Counted from the stretch's first letter, positions 43,940-54,811 are shown. The stretch is 64,000 nt of DNA from Isoetes taiwanensis (GCA_021234155.1 JAJEKV010000158.1:1047820-1111819), one strand, 5' to 3'. The notes: generated from the sequence alone by a model not told the origin. Translations and numbers: made by a program.

Positions 43940-44695
43940 CTAAAGCAATGTTGAAGTCATCGGTGGATATCTTCTCGCCTTTCTCCTTCGCTTTATCCAT
44001 CTTCTGGACAGACCACCAATTTGGCACGACGAATGTAAATCCTCTAGATGATCCGGATATCTTAATCTTCCTCTTTGAGACACTCTGTTTTCTCGTGCAT
44101 GTGCTTCTCTACCCTTTCTCATTTCATCACGATCCTTCTCATACAATTCATGCCACCATTCAAAGCTTTCAGTATTGTTAATAAAATACCGATGGCTGAC
44201 CACAAGTACTTTAGCTTGCAAACCTATATGACCTGTAAATAAGTATATATTGCTAATCAAAGAGAAATATTAAGATTGATCGAAGTACCTGAGGCTACCC
44301 TAAACCGAGGATAATTGTGGATCGTGAAACATAAGATCCCATGAAATATAAAAACATGGGGTGCCTTCACAATGTCATATATTTTTATTCCTTCCCACAA
44401 TGTCTCTAGCTCCTCAACAAGAGGTTCCATGTAAATTTCCATATTCCTTACTTGATACTTCCATGAGAAAAGTACATACAAAATATAATTTACTATCTAG
44501 AAACATGTTATATAACTCAAACATCTAAATACCTGGTACAATCAGTGTCAACATCATGTTCCCAGGCTTAATTGCCATCCAAGGTGGAATGTTGTAATTA
44601 ACAACAATAATGGGCCAAACACTATGTGAGGATGGCATTGTACCAAATGGACAAATATCATCCATGCCTCCCTTCTATTTTTAGGACGGCAGTTG
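43940..44695 (-). pseudogene. CACTA transposase (TNP2 / Transposase_21-like), central part
   Basis: On the minus strand from 44695: DICPFGTMPSSHSVWPIIVV and NYNIPPWMAIKPGNMM, then 44257-44481 MEIYMEPLVEELETLWEGI and FIFHGILCFTIHNYPRF, then TGHIGLQAKVLVVSHRYFIN. These are the consecutive blocks S-WP-x-x-x-x-YN-PPW, D-x-YL-PL-x-EL-LW, T-I-x-D-(F/Y)-P and TGH of plant CACTA TNP2 transposases. Pieces are separated by AT-rich intron-like gaps and shifts, so either introns or decay explain the breaks. The transposase cuts the CACTA ends. Confidence 0.8.
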
Positions 44696-44811
44696 TCACT
44701 TGAAAGTATCACACCAAGCAAAAAAAAAAAAAGGACAAGTGTCCCAAAGATAAATAATTTGATAGGAAAATATATAAAGCAATTGACATATTACCATATT
44801 CAAATATAAGG

Positions 44812-45191
44812 GAATAGAATAGAGTAGATTTTTTAACATCCACGGAGACCAATAGGTCATGGGACCTATACAATGGGCTAGTACAACCATTACTACTAGG
44901 ATTAAAAAACCCCTGCCTTGAAAGGTTTTCAAGGGAAAAACCTTTGCAGTAAGGATGATACTAGACAATCAGAAATGATGACTACTGAGGGCTCAGTAAT
45001 TGAAGACGTTCATCGAGAACCTGAAGTATGTATAATGTCAAGTCATGCACAGATGGTGCTCTGAGAAGTTGTGGAAGTGTGGAATGGAAAGCTAAGGTAA
45101 AAAAATGATTCCCGAGCATCTCAAAAGCAGGATAATTTAGAAGAGTATGGCTTTCATCTTCAATAATCTGTAACTAGCAACATGCACATAG
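44812..45191 (-). mobile_element. 380-bp LINE-derived insertion with (ATTCT)n tail, copy 2
   Basis: Closely matches 43411-43791 over its whole length and in orientation. Its 5' part translates to IIEDESHTLLNYPAFEMLG, the LINE zf-RVT-like end also seen at 14550. Both copies stop at the same 5' base, which is unusual for random 5' truncation. Confidence 0.7.
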
Positions 45192-45530
45192 TCTCGCTTC
45201 TCGCGGCAATTGCAGCCGCTCCCATTTATCTGTCTCAATCCGTAGCCTGTGGGACCCCGTGCGAATTGATGCAATAGCTACAAGCTTTTTCCTGGATAAT
45301 GAAGCAAGCAAATAAGCTTGTGGTCCTGGTGCCAAGGTGATAACATACCTGAGAAGTTCAGATACATTGTTATTACTCCAACCAGATTTATGTTGCAAGT
45401 TAAGGATGAGCATACATGTTGCTAAACGAGATATCTTTGCACCAGGATATAGAGGCTTACCCCCCTCTGCATATAGAACCTTCTCTGTGCAAGTTATGTT
45501 GTCTAGCTCATCTACATCCATTTCGTCCAT
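45192..45530 (-). pseudogene. CACTA transposase, N-terminal part
   Basis: The minus strand reads MDEMDVDELDNITCTEKVLY, then AEGGKPLYPGAKISRLATCM and LNLQHKSGWSNNNVSELLRY. The PLYPGxK-S-L...L...KWSN...LL block is standard for the TNP2 N-terminal half. The first Met (45530) may be a local exon start. It is joined to the next piece at 44695 only after removing the LINE-derived copy. Confidence 0.75.
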
Positions 45531-45540
45531 GACAAGAAAA

Positions 45541-46330
45541 TAATTTTGTATTGTACCAAAAATCCAAGTTCAGGGCAAAACTCACTTCCGGAAGAGGCAA
45601 CTTCTACCCCCTCCTCAAAAACGTGCACATGACCACCTCAAAAATGTGATGATATTCATTGCATTAATGGTAAGTAAACTAATAATGGTGAAGCCCTTTG
45701 ACAATATTTTAGCTTTCCTACTTGTGAAGCATTATTTATTAGGCTTTTCGGTGAAATAGCCAGCATATTTCAAAAGTGCCACCATATGGAGAACCGAAAA
45801 TTCCTATCTTTGAAGATTAAGCTGGATATCCACCCTAAAAGCTCAATGATCAGAGTGTTGAACAGATAGATGGCCAAAAGTGGCAGTGATACCATATCCC
45901 ACATTTGGAAATATAAAATGGATGCTGAAACGATCAGATTAATTTGCTGATGGTCCAAGCCTTAGCCGAAAACAAGTTTGCTGTTCATCTTTTATTTTTT
46001 GTTTATCATTCAAAATAGATGCAAACTTTAGCGATTCCAGGTGGTTTTTCAAATACAAACGATTCTAAATCAAGTTCTTAGTTCTGGATTCTTGATTTAT
46101 GACTCCTACCGTGGTCTGAATCTTTATGTAAATAAGATTCTGAATGTTGATTCTTGGATGGGCGGAAGCGGTAGCGGCTAGGGCGGTGGCGGAGGGAAGG
46201 CTACCGCCACCTCACCCCGCCCTGATCAAAGCAGACTTGAAGCTTAATGATTTGGGGCGGAGGCCGTGCCAAGATGCATTCTAACGTGCAAGATTGAGTG
46301 TCATAGGCTTTTTCGTTTTTCGAGGGAACT
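45541..46330. other. Intergenic, probable CACTA flank
   Basis: No coding domain is seen. A short GC-rich patch (46155-46215) contains GGCGGAAGCGG, GCGGTGGCGG and their complement, a local palindrome. The right CACTA end could not be located here. Confidence 0.35.
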
Positions 46331-47136
46331 AGCCTTATAGGCGATCTTCAATCTTAGCTCCTTGCAGATCTCAAAAGATTAAACATCATTTGGGGGATAG
46401 ACTTGGTAGGCCCTTCCCTGATGGGTCACTTCTTTGAGTCTGGGTTGACCTGGGATGGATAGAATTTGTGCAGCCTGATTTGTCTCAAGTTGAAGCAGAT
46501 TTATGTTCTAGATTTGCTAGGTAAGCTTCATCCGAAGAGGTAAAATCTTGCAGTTATGCAAAGCATTTTGGTTTTATTCTTACCCTTTCTTACCGGCGGA
46601 AAGGCAAAAATGTGTTTTAAGGAAAAAGATCAGGTACTCAGGCACTTCTGGGCTCCTTAATTTATATGCAAATAGATTACAAGGATTGGTTTCGGATTGA
46701 TTAGTCGGCTAGGGTTACTATGTAGGAAAGATATCTATACATCTTGCACCCGGGCTTTTGAGGGGAGGAGTCCGGTTGAGCATATATTTTGTCTAGCCCG
46801 CCTTCGTGTTGATTTTAATTTCGAACAATGCAAAGATTTGATTTGATTCAGTTCACAAGTGATTTACTTGCGTATGAGCCAAGAGACCAGAATCCATGAA
46901 GCGGTGGCAACTTCTATGAGCAGAGTGACAGGCTGCTCTCCTTACACTGATTTGTTTTCTTTCTTTCACTCTTTTGTATTTTAGTAAGAATAAATCTGTG
47001 CAGAAATAATTCCTACAAGATCCATGTGGGATTGTTATGTATCCTATATGTGCAGAAATACTTCCTATAAGATCCATGTGGGATCGTTGATGTAATTCTT
47101 CCTATCATATGAATAAAAAAGCAGTTCCGTTTCTTC

Positions 47137-47160
<24 letters not shown>
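46331..47160 (+). mobile_element. Probable 5'-truncated LINE ending in poly(A)
   Basis: Near 46750-46830 the plus strand reads FEGRSPVEHIFCLARLRVDF, resembling the C-terminal LINE segment with E-H-I-F/L-C. The sequence ends in TTTCTTC plus about 25 A (47136-47161). A 52-bp phrase with GTGCAGAAATA and AAGATCCATGTGGGAT is tandemly repeated at 46998 and 47050. The terminal TTCTTCA resembles the LINE ends at 4012 and 57030. Confidence 0.5.
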
Positions 47161-47167
<7 letters not shown>

Positions 47168-47890
47168 AGCTGTGAAGAGTAGAGATTGGCTTTTTTGGCT
47201 GTAGACCTCTTATGCAGCTCTGGCATGGACGTTCAAATCGCAAGAAGTATGATGGTGGAGCACATATATTCAGGTTAGCCTATGGCAACTTAAATGCTTT
47301 GGTTAGAATGCTTAGTTCTAGCCATATAAACTTTGATGATTAATGTTGCTAGTATTACTATTAATTTGTAGAAATGAATACAGATATGCTTGTTTATGAG
47401 CACTATATACTAACAATCAGAAATGCCTCTATAATTGGATAGACTGTATAAGACTAAACTATAAGAATTTCTTGCTTCCAGCACATGGAAATATTCTATG
47501 TGTATGCTCTTTTAAAGCTAAGGCTTATCATAAAGTATAAATATTGCCGCACTTTGCAAATGTCTGGAGGGATATGTGCTCTTGTTGCTAGTTGCTGATA
47601 GGTTCGTGCTATGTTCATGCTGGTTCTGCTATAAGAGGTGCATATATGGTGGCAGTGTTCTAGGCATAGGTTTGGTTGCCTTAGAAGGCATTGATTGCTA
47701 GTTTTAGCATAGGCTAGATGATGCTCGCATTGTGGTGATCTTTCCCTGTTTTATTATGAGTTTTTTAGGCAGTTTTTGTTCCGTGCATTGCCTTGGATCT
47801 GTTATGCTCTTTGCTGATTGTTTCATTTAAACTGCAAATGCTTGATTAAACTACCATATAGGTAAGAAATTGGATATTTCCATATGGCAG

Positions 47891-47983
47891 GTAGAAATGC
47901 AGAGTTTCGTTGAGAAAATCATGGGGATGATGAAATTTGAAAGCTTATTTGCACTACAGGGTGGTCCCATTATCTTAGCACAG
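47891..47983 (+). pseudogene. Orphan exon of GH35 beta-galactosidase
   Basis: Between an AG acceptor (47889-47890) and a GT donor (47984) lie 31 codons reading VEMQSFVEKIMGMMKFESLF, then ALQGGPIILAQ. Plant beta-galactosidases of family GH35 have an exon of this type (AEMQ-F-T-KIV-MMK-E-LF-SQGGPIILSQ), followed in the next exon by the catalytic IENEYG. I found neither the next exon nor upstream exons nearby. It may be a pseudogene fragment, a captured exon, or part of a gene with very long introns; the splice sites are intact. Confidence 0.75.
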
Positions 47984-48470
47984 GTATGCATAGAAGATCT
48001 GTAGTTGATTTGTTCCCTTGTACAGAGATTTTATAGATTTATTTGTACTTAAATGTCTCTTTCTAAGTCCTTGCCAATTTTTGAAGCCTTTTTTGAGAAA
48101 TAAGAGAGAACTCTAGTTCTAGAGGAGAATAAGAGAGAGCACTAGTGGCAGTATTGGGGATGGATTAGCTGTATTAAGTTTTAAATATGGGGATGGGGAT
48201 GCAAGTGAGATGTTAAGGCCTAGTTTCTATAATAATTCTATGCCAACCTCTATTGTAGCAGAAAAGTGCTAATGGCTATCCTATGACCGTGAATTGGAGT
48301 AAAGGATAGACTTAACAGGGAAAATTAATAGTTGGAAGGCCTATCCCTCTCAAAATGATTGAGATATGACCAAGCCTAGATTGTTGCATATTTTTCCATA
48401 AGATTATGTTGAATTCTAGATAAGTCCAAGTGTTCTGTTTGCCTTTTTATACACTATCCAGTAGCTTATA
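47984..48470. other. Downstream of orphan exon, nothing recognised
   Basis: AT-rich, with a short duplication of AGAGA-ACTCTAGT/AGAATAAGAGAGA near 48105-48145. No further GH35 exon is visible. Confidence 0.35.
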
Positions 48471-48471
48471 T

Positions 48472-48670
48472 ATTTTTTGGGTTGCCCCTAAGGAGGCAAG
48501 CCCTTGTTGAGGTGGGTTTGTGGCATATGTTAGGTATATGCCAATATATACCCAGAATATGCCAATGACTGCAAAAAACCCATCATAGGCTGTAAATGCT
48601 CGGTTGCCCCCGGGAAACCGGTGCTCGCTCCTTGCTCGAGGCTGCAGCATTGATGCCAATGTCGCTCGAA
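48472..48670 (-). mobile_element. LINE 3' end, antisense copy
   Basis: In minus orientation it ends with CTTGCCTCC-TTAGGGGCAACCC followed by an A-rich run. The same terminus occurs at 54296-54400. A GGTATAT-rich segment precedes it in both. This is a second, different LINE family with an A tail. Confidence 0.6.
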
Positions 48671-51107
48671 TGTTGGTCCCATTCTTGCATTAAGTGTTCT
48701 TTAGACGGGTTCTAGTTGATAAAATATTAGTGCTGGAGCACTCTGGAGCTCGATAAGAAATGCCCAAGTGGGTTAGTCTGCAACTGTTCTGGCAAGAATC
48801 TGGAGGAGATGTCCAATTCACTGCTCCGGCGTTCTGAGTATGGATTGATACATTCGAATTTTGGTATTGCAGCTTTCATATGTTTTTTCGACACGCTACA
48901 TCACAGGTTTGTATATTATTGTCATTCCTAGGTTTATATGATAAGCTCAGATACCTTGGCTTCGTAGCCATTGCTTTTGAAAAAGATATTGCTGTTCCAG
49001 ATTGCTATTGGAATTTTAAGTTCTGGGTAACCGTTTAAAATTAGCCAATTTCAATCTGTAGTAGACAGAAGGTGGTTACCCGGTTACAGGTACGTTTATC
49101 TTGACGTCCTTCACCATTTTTTGGCTATGATGCCAGGCTTCCTCGCCATGCATTCTCAACAATTGCTGCATTTAACATATTCTCATTTCTCCCTATCAAC
49201 TCTCATGCTCTGATTTCATTGAGGACCATCAAAGAGTATCATCTATGAAGAAATAAGATCATGAGAGGAAGGCCAACCAAATGTCTCCAATGGGTTGCAC
49301 TTGCTGAGATTGCAAATCAAATGCTAGAACATTCAGCATGCCTAGTCACTCAATTCAAAGTCTGCTACCCAGTTCTAGCGAAGAAATTACATGACCATAG
49401 AAGGCAAGCACTTTCTAAGAATATCTGAAATCAGGTTGGATTTTCCTTCTTACATGGGTTTTAGTTCCCAGAATGATGTCATTTGCCTTTCCTAGATACA
49501 GGCTATGCTGGCTATCTCATGTTCTTTACAACCAAGCCAAATTCAAATGATGGCGAAAGCTCATAGCTTGGTAAAACTTGCAGCTCTGATTGTATAGTTC
49601 TTGATGTTAAACCATTTATTGCAGTAAGTACAGTCAGCTGTATTATTTACAATTTTAAATACGGTTTTGGAAAATGTCTGGAGATGTAGATAATCAATTT
49701 CTAAACTTAGACCTTTCATCTTTTTTTTGACGAATGCTGGATGACACAGATTTGATATATGCAATGCATGCTTGAATTTGCTTAAATAATACCGCTTGCT
49801 TGCATTTGGTAACTAAATATTGTCATGAATGCAGTTTACAATTTCAATAGTGGATCGATGTTACGATAATTTGGGGCACACAACATATGCACGCTTTTTA
49901 ATATGTTTTTCCCGTTGTATTCTGCAGTGTACTAATGCCTACATCTAGAGGGTGCATATGCTGGGCAATAATTTTCTGGCTGATTTTAATGGTTAGCACC
50001 CCTGTATTTTTTGAGGTATATACTTGGAATTATTAAGGCTTCCTTCTCGCATGCAGAATCGAGGTGGGTACTTTAGGGTTGATGTTGCAGTATGTTTATT
50101 CTTTTTCTTCTGTTTTTATTACCATGGCAGATGGCCTTGCTCGTGTGCTTTGCATGGCACGAGTGCCAAGCAAATAAAAAAGAGGTTGTGCAGACGGTTG
50201 GAACCCCAAACATAAAGTATGGCATTGGAAAATATCCCTGGGTACACTAAACAATGCATTAGGAATGGTGTATGCGGATTTATCATTGAGGCATTTCGGG
50301 CATGAGAAACAAAAGCAGGTGGTGCCACCATCTTGGCTATTTCCGTGTATTGGATTGTGTTCCTGGGTATCATTTAAAGTAGCCCTCTCTGATCAGATGC
50401 AGCCCAGAAACAGATGCAGTTGGGGCTTTTTCATGGCTGCAGCATATTCAGGTGATTAGTTCCCTGCTCTTGAACTATTTCTTTACGCATATTGCAGTTT
50501 TGGTACGACACAATGATCTGTGTACCTCATGTAGCTCGTAAGGTAGATGATGGGTTTTCCTCTGGTTCCAAGGATATTAGGTTAAGGCAACAACCCTGGC
50601 AGCCTTCATCTATTTCTGTTATAATCCTTGTGAAATTCCAGTTCAAACGAACATTTTTATGGGAACATGTTCCTCCACGTGGATTAGATGACAGAGGCAA
50701 GATCCTAAGCTCAGCTGACACTCCATTGCTATAGCAGTTCACTGGAGATTAGATTTTAGCTATTATATAACTGTAAACAACCTTTTTAATTCACATGTGA
50801 CACCACCTAGCCATTTCACCATCCAATTAAACTAATGTTGTTGCCACCAGAATCCTGGACCCGGTGTGATGCAGTTCTTTTAGCTTCTATTGTAGCTTGT
50901 GATCGGCAAATCAAATACTTTTCTCTTAAATATTACTACTATATTTTTGTCTATGCTCAATTATTATTCTTATCAAATTATATAGCATCCTACTGTTGAA
51001 GCAATCATTTAATGGTTGTCTGCATTTGTTTGTTTTTTCCATCGTATAAATATTCTTGTTTGAAGGGAATTCTGGATTCCTGTTCCCCATCGAGTTTTTA
51101 CTACAGT
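48671..51107. other. Intergenic, no gene recognised
   Basis: Short frames (for example 50024-50215, 50265-50459 and 50492-50734 on the plus strand) have no motif I can name. Some could be exons of a long-intron gene together with the GH35 exon, but I cannot support this. Confidence 0.35.
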
Positions 51108-51395
51108 TTGCGCCGGATCAGATCTACCAGATCTTCCTAAATAATTATTTGTGGAAGCAGATATTGTACATAGTGCCAAGAAGATCGACAGCAAAAATGA
51201 TGGCGTTGTGTTTAGGTTTATCTGCTATATCATGGACAGTTCCCCCCTATCGTCAATAACTAAGAGCTGATGTGCAGGATTTAACTCTAGGTTTGCCGAA
51301 AGGCCACCTTAATGGCCAATTCCGGTTGGGCAAAAAGAAAAGATTTCAAAGATTTAAGTAAATTATATCCATGGATGGATTTGAGAGTCTGCAAG
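51108..51395 (-). pseudogene. Truncated tandem copy of the methyltransferase gene and its 3' flank
   Basis: 51292-51395 matches 52210-52325 (methyltransferase residues about 104-142; shared phrases CTTAATGGCCAATTC and GGATGGATTTGAG-GTCT). 51110-51215 matches 51590-51695, the 3' flank of the intact gene (shared AGATCTACCAGATCTTCCTA). The order and strand are those of the intact gene, but about 450 bp between the two parts is missing. It is therefore a tandem duplicate with an internal deletion, and it no longer encodes a protein. Confidence 0.8.
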
Positions 51396-51816
51396 GAGAC
51401 ATTTATGCGAGGATGATTATGCTAATGTTCACCCAGTCTAGTAGGTTGTGAGGAAACAAATTATTGGAGCGTATTCCTATTGTTCAGGTATGAAGCCCTT
51501 GAAACTCTTATCAAGAATGTCTGATGCAATAAATTTGTGCAAAATTGAAGTGACATTAATAGGACCAAAGGGACCATTTTATCCTACTCTTTGCGTAGGA
51601 TTAGATCTACCAGATCTTCCTATATAATTATCTAGCAGATTCAAGATGTTTATAACTAAAGAGAAGATCGATAGCAAAAAGAACGGTGTGTTGAGAGGCG
51701 TCCACTTGCTTCTTTAGGTGATGCCAGAGTTGTTGGTTCTCTTTATTTCTATTCTTTGCATAAACTGATATATATATATATATAATGATCCAGAAATAAT
51801 GCTATTCTATTATCAG

Positions 51817-52635
51817 CTAATCTTTTTTAGTGGCAATGAGAAAACAGGCAGCAGAATGAAATGAACCAGGCCCTTCTTTGTTATCACACACATGCTTCAA
51901 AATCAAGCTCTTACATTCTTCCAACTTCTCAGCAGATGCATTAAGTAGAATAGCATCCATAAAAGGATTTCTTCCCATAAAAGACCTGACAACCTCATTG
52001 CCATCTTTAAATGCAAGAGAATGACTTACTCTAACTTCTTCTACTTTCTCAAATCCATTCTGCATTAACATAGCCTTGAAATCTTCACTCTTGCACTCTG
52101 CTGTATTAGGAAGAAACCCCATGTGTTCAAATATAACACTACAAATTGATGTAAATGAAGGTACAGGGTCCATCTCTGGCAGCCAAAATGAGAAAATCAA
52201 TTGGCCTTTAGGTTTGAGGACTCGAAAGGCCGTCTTAATGGCCAATTCAAGATGGGGAAAAAGAAAGATCCCAAAGATGGAGTAAATTTTATCCATGCTT
52301 GAATCAGGGATGGATTTGAGGGTCTCACCATCTTCAACAAAAACCTTGACACTTTGCTGAACTGAAGGGGCTTCATCAAGGAGGGAATGTTTAAGATGAT
52401 GTATCATGTCTTTGGACCAGTCAGTGGCCACCACGTGGCGGACTCCCATGCGAGCAGCTTGGATTGAAAGGTGGCCAGGCCCACAAGCTACATCCAGAAC
52501 AGAGTCATGCTTAGAAGGAGGGCTTAGAAGAAGAGCATCTGCAGAGTAGTGAGCCAAACGTGGCGCATTTACTGTAACATAGGCATCATTTGCTGCAGCA
52601 TCCCATGCCTGGCTTGCTTCCATTTCCCAACTCAT
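51817..52635 (-). CDS. Class I SAM-dependent methyltransferase (Methyltransf_11/25-like)
   Basis: Intact, single-exon, 272 codons, typical for the family. Motif I VLDVACGPG (residues 46-54) binds S-adenosylmethionine; Asp72 (ATDWS) ends strand 2 and usually contacts the ribose. EDGE (101-104), DKIYSIFGIFLFP (115-127) and RVLKPKGQLIFSFW (138-151) are motifs II-III. The C-terminal half (155-272) probably binds the substrate, which cannot be told from sequence. No signal peptide or membrane segment is seen, so it is probably cytosolic. It resembles small UbiE/arsenite-type methyltransferases rather than DNA or histone enzymes. MSW at 52635 is the first Met of the open frame and lies 45 residues before motif I, a normal spacing. 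A broken duplicate lies 420 bp downstream. Confidence 0.92.
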   Translation of the reverse strand: MSWEMEASQAWDAAANDAYVTVNAPRLAHYSADALLLSPPSKHDSVLDVACGPGHLSIQAARMGVRHVVATDWSKDMIHHLKHSLLDEAPSVQQSVKVFVEDGETLKSIPDSSMDKIYSIFGIFLFPHLELAIKTAFRVLKPKGQLIFSFWLPEMDPVPSFTSICSVIFEHMGFLPNTAECKSEDFKAMLMQNGFEKVEEVRVSHSLAFKDGNEVVRSFMGRNPFMDAILLNASAEKLEECKSLILKHVCDNKEGPGSFHSAACFLIATKKD

Positions 52636-52991
52636 TTCTGGAGAGAGGCATAAGATGTATTGGTCATTTTATAAGCATTCTAAGAAAGCTCTCTTTCCTT
52701 GGAAATTTGCTAACCCAAAAGGTTGCTGCCATTATAAAAGGTGTCTGTAAACGTGTAATTGGCGGCCATTTTAGAAGGTATAGTTTGATCAGTGGCCAGC
52801 CCCCAGTTCCTCCAGAAAGCCTGCTTTTTCTTGTGCATCTCAGCATTGGGCTACAACTAATGGGCTGTTCTAACATTTTCGATTTTGTATACTTAGCTTT
52901 GACCTTGGACCTTTAAGTTTAAGCCGGATTTTGCCCGCGAGGAAATCTAAACGGTTTTAGTTTATTACGAAGTCGGTCAATTTTTTACCCC
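52636..52991. promoter_or_regulatory. Upstream region of the methyltransferase
   Basis: Minus-strand promoter and 5' UTR should lie here. No clear TATA box or repeated element was found. A plus-strand open frame (52590-52916) has no recognisable motif. Confidence 0.3.
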
Positions 52992-53472
52992 CATTTTATT
53001 GGCGTAGGATAGTCTTACCCTTGATTGGGGGATCCCGGAGGTGTGATCCCCGAGGGATCCCCGGATCCCCTGTGATCGGGGCGGGGATCCCCAGGGCTGG
53101 ATCCTTTATAGCTAGCCCGGAAAAAAAAAAAGCCCCTTGTAGTGAAAATCAGCCAAGTTTTCATATGCATTTTTTCTTGCGATCCTCCACCTTAATCGGC
53201 ACGCGGTTTTAATCTTGAGGTTGGGTGGAATGGGCTTGAGAAGAGCTCTAGTTTGATGCCAAGGAGGAAGAGAGGGCAGCGCCATTCTTATCGACAAGAA
53301 AAAAATCCGCCAAAAATGGCCTAAACTAAACTTGCTTGATCACCTTTTACCCACAAGAGCTTAGCATTGGAATCCGCCCTCCCGGATCACACGCCCTCTG
53401 AGATCCCGCCCTCCCAGGATCACACCTCGAGATCCCCAATCAAGGGTAAGACTATCCTGAGCCCATTTTATT
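52992..53472. mobile_element. Mutator-like MITE with 9-bp target duplication
   Basis: The body is 53001-53463 (463 bp). Target duplication CATTTTATT lies at 52992-53000 and 53464-53472. Terminal inverted repeats of roughly 45-50 bp start GGC-x-x-AGGATAGTC and contain TTACCCTTGATTGGGG and GGTGTGATCC in both arms. A 9-bp duplication and G-starting arms are typical of MULEs. There is no transposase, so it is non-autonomous. The core has GGATCC/GGGATC-rich stretches. Confidence 0.88.
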
Positions 53473-54295
53473 TAACGAATTGGGGTCAATCCAATTATGT
53501 CAAAATTTAACTTATTGTGTTGTTCTCTTTAGGCCTACCAACTCGCTTATTGGTATAAAATTTTGTGCGGAGGGAGTCGGAATAGCAAGAAAGTGGTCCA
53601 TGATTAACTAGAAAAAGTGCCTAAGTGCAACAAGTGTTAGCGTTGCTAGGCTTTTTGTCAAGCATAAGCTCAAAACAATGGTGGATTTAAGTTTATAACA
53701 TATGACGGGAAGGGCAAAATTTTATATAAGTTACAATCTTCAATGATTTCCTTCAATATTTTCGATGTGCACTTTGGAATTGCGACAATGTAAACTTGAG
53801 ATAGTGCATCAAATGTGACATTCTATCAAGCTTTCTTTATGTTGCTTATTAGCACTTTGGAATTGCGACAATGTAAACTTAGAGATAGTGCATCAAATGT
53901 GACATTCTATCAAGCTTTCTTTACATTGCTTATTACCACGATGTAAACGTGAAACATTATCCTATTTCAAACTTCTGCATATTCAAACTGAAGCAGGGAG
54001 TAGATCTTTCTAATTCTAAGATTGTTGCAGATCTTGACAAAGTATCCACATGAAATATCTTCTTCTTGGAATTCTAAGAATATCATCTCTTGCCTTTAGT
54101 GGTAAAGGTATGCATCCACTAATCCTACCGTAGTCATAGTCATTTAGGACTATTTGGAAGTCACATTGTCTCTAAAACTTTTAATAGTCCATGATTTCCA
54201 TGATGCATCTCTACAAATAGATGAATTTTCATTGAATAAAAACTTAGATCAATCAAAGTCATTTTGCACATTTAAGGAGTAAAAAATCAAGGATT
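53473..54295. repeat. Intergenic with 83-bp tandem duplication
   Basis: GCACTTTGGAATTGCGACAA begins at 53769 and again at 53852; the 83-bp units are almost identical (GAGATAGTGCATC, AAATGTGACATTC). A third partial unit starts near 53935. The rest (53473-53760 and 53960-54295) shows nothing recognisable. Confidence 0.7.
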
Positions 54296-54811
54296 TTTTT
54301 TGGGTTGCCCCTAGGGGGGCAAACCCTTGTTTATGTGGGCTTTTGGCATATCCTAGGTATATGCTGGAATATACCTAAGATATCTTTGTGATCGCTCCAC
54401 ACCTACTCTTACACATGTAAACTCTTTCGGTTAGCCATTGTTCTTTGTAATGCGCCGGTGTGGGAAACTGGTTAGCAAACAACGGGGCGCAAGATTAGAG
54501 GCGCGAGCACGCGACCGGCAACATGTTAGCATCTACGCGTGGATTGGGCGGCGAGCATGGCGTGAGAATAAAAAGCGCTCTTTTTTCGATACTTTAGTTT
54601 TACGTATTCCGTTTTCTAGATGGCAAGGTGGATGGAAGAAGCAAAGCTCGGGGGCTATGGCGACTAGGAAATGGCGGGGCGGAGGGAAGGGTTTGCAAAT
54701 AGATATGGTGGATTTGATGTTGCATAAGCCACCAAGGCGAGTTTCGTGCAACAAATCGGCCGAATGCAACAATTGACAACAGGCCAGGACTATTTGGGTT
54801 GGTTTTAGCAA
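54296..54811 (-). mobile_element. LINE 3' end, antisense copy 2
   Basis: In minus orientation it ends AAGGGTTTGCCCCCCTAGG, GGCAACCC and an A run at 54294-54301. It shares this end with 48472-48670. A 92-codon minus-strand frame (54533-54811) belongs to its 3' coding part but has no named domain. Confidence 0.55.

Noticed and set aside
47161-47276. Possible exon reading QLWHGRSNRKKYDGGAHIF before a GTTAGC donor
   Set aside because: No family recognised and no acceptor that clearly pairs with the GH35 exon; too little to call.
50024-50060. GCAG-AATCGAGGTGGG as the next GH35 exon (IENEYG)
   Set aside because: Only Ile-Glu and a Gly fit; the following residues do not match the family.
53130-53140. 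CTTGTAGTG, which could be a right-hand CACTA terminus
   Set aside because: It lies inside the MULE-type MITE with its own arms and 9-bp duplication, and the three flanking bases do not match those at 14329-14331.
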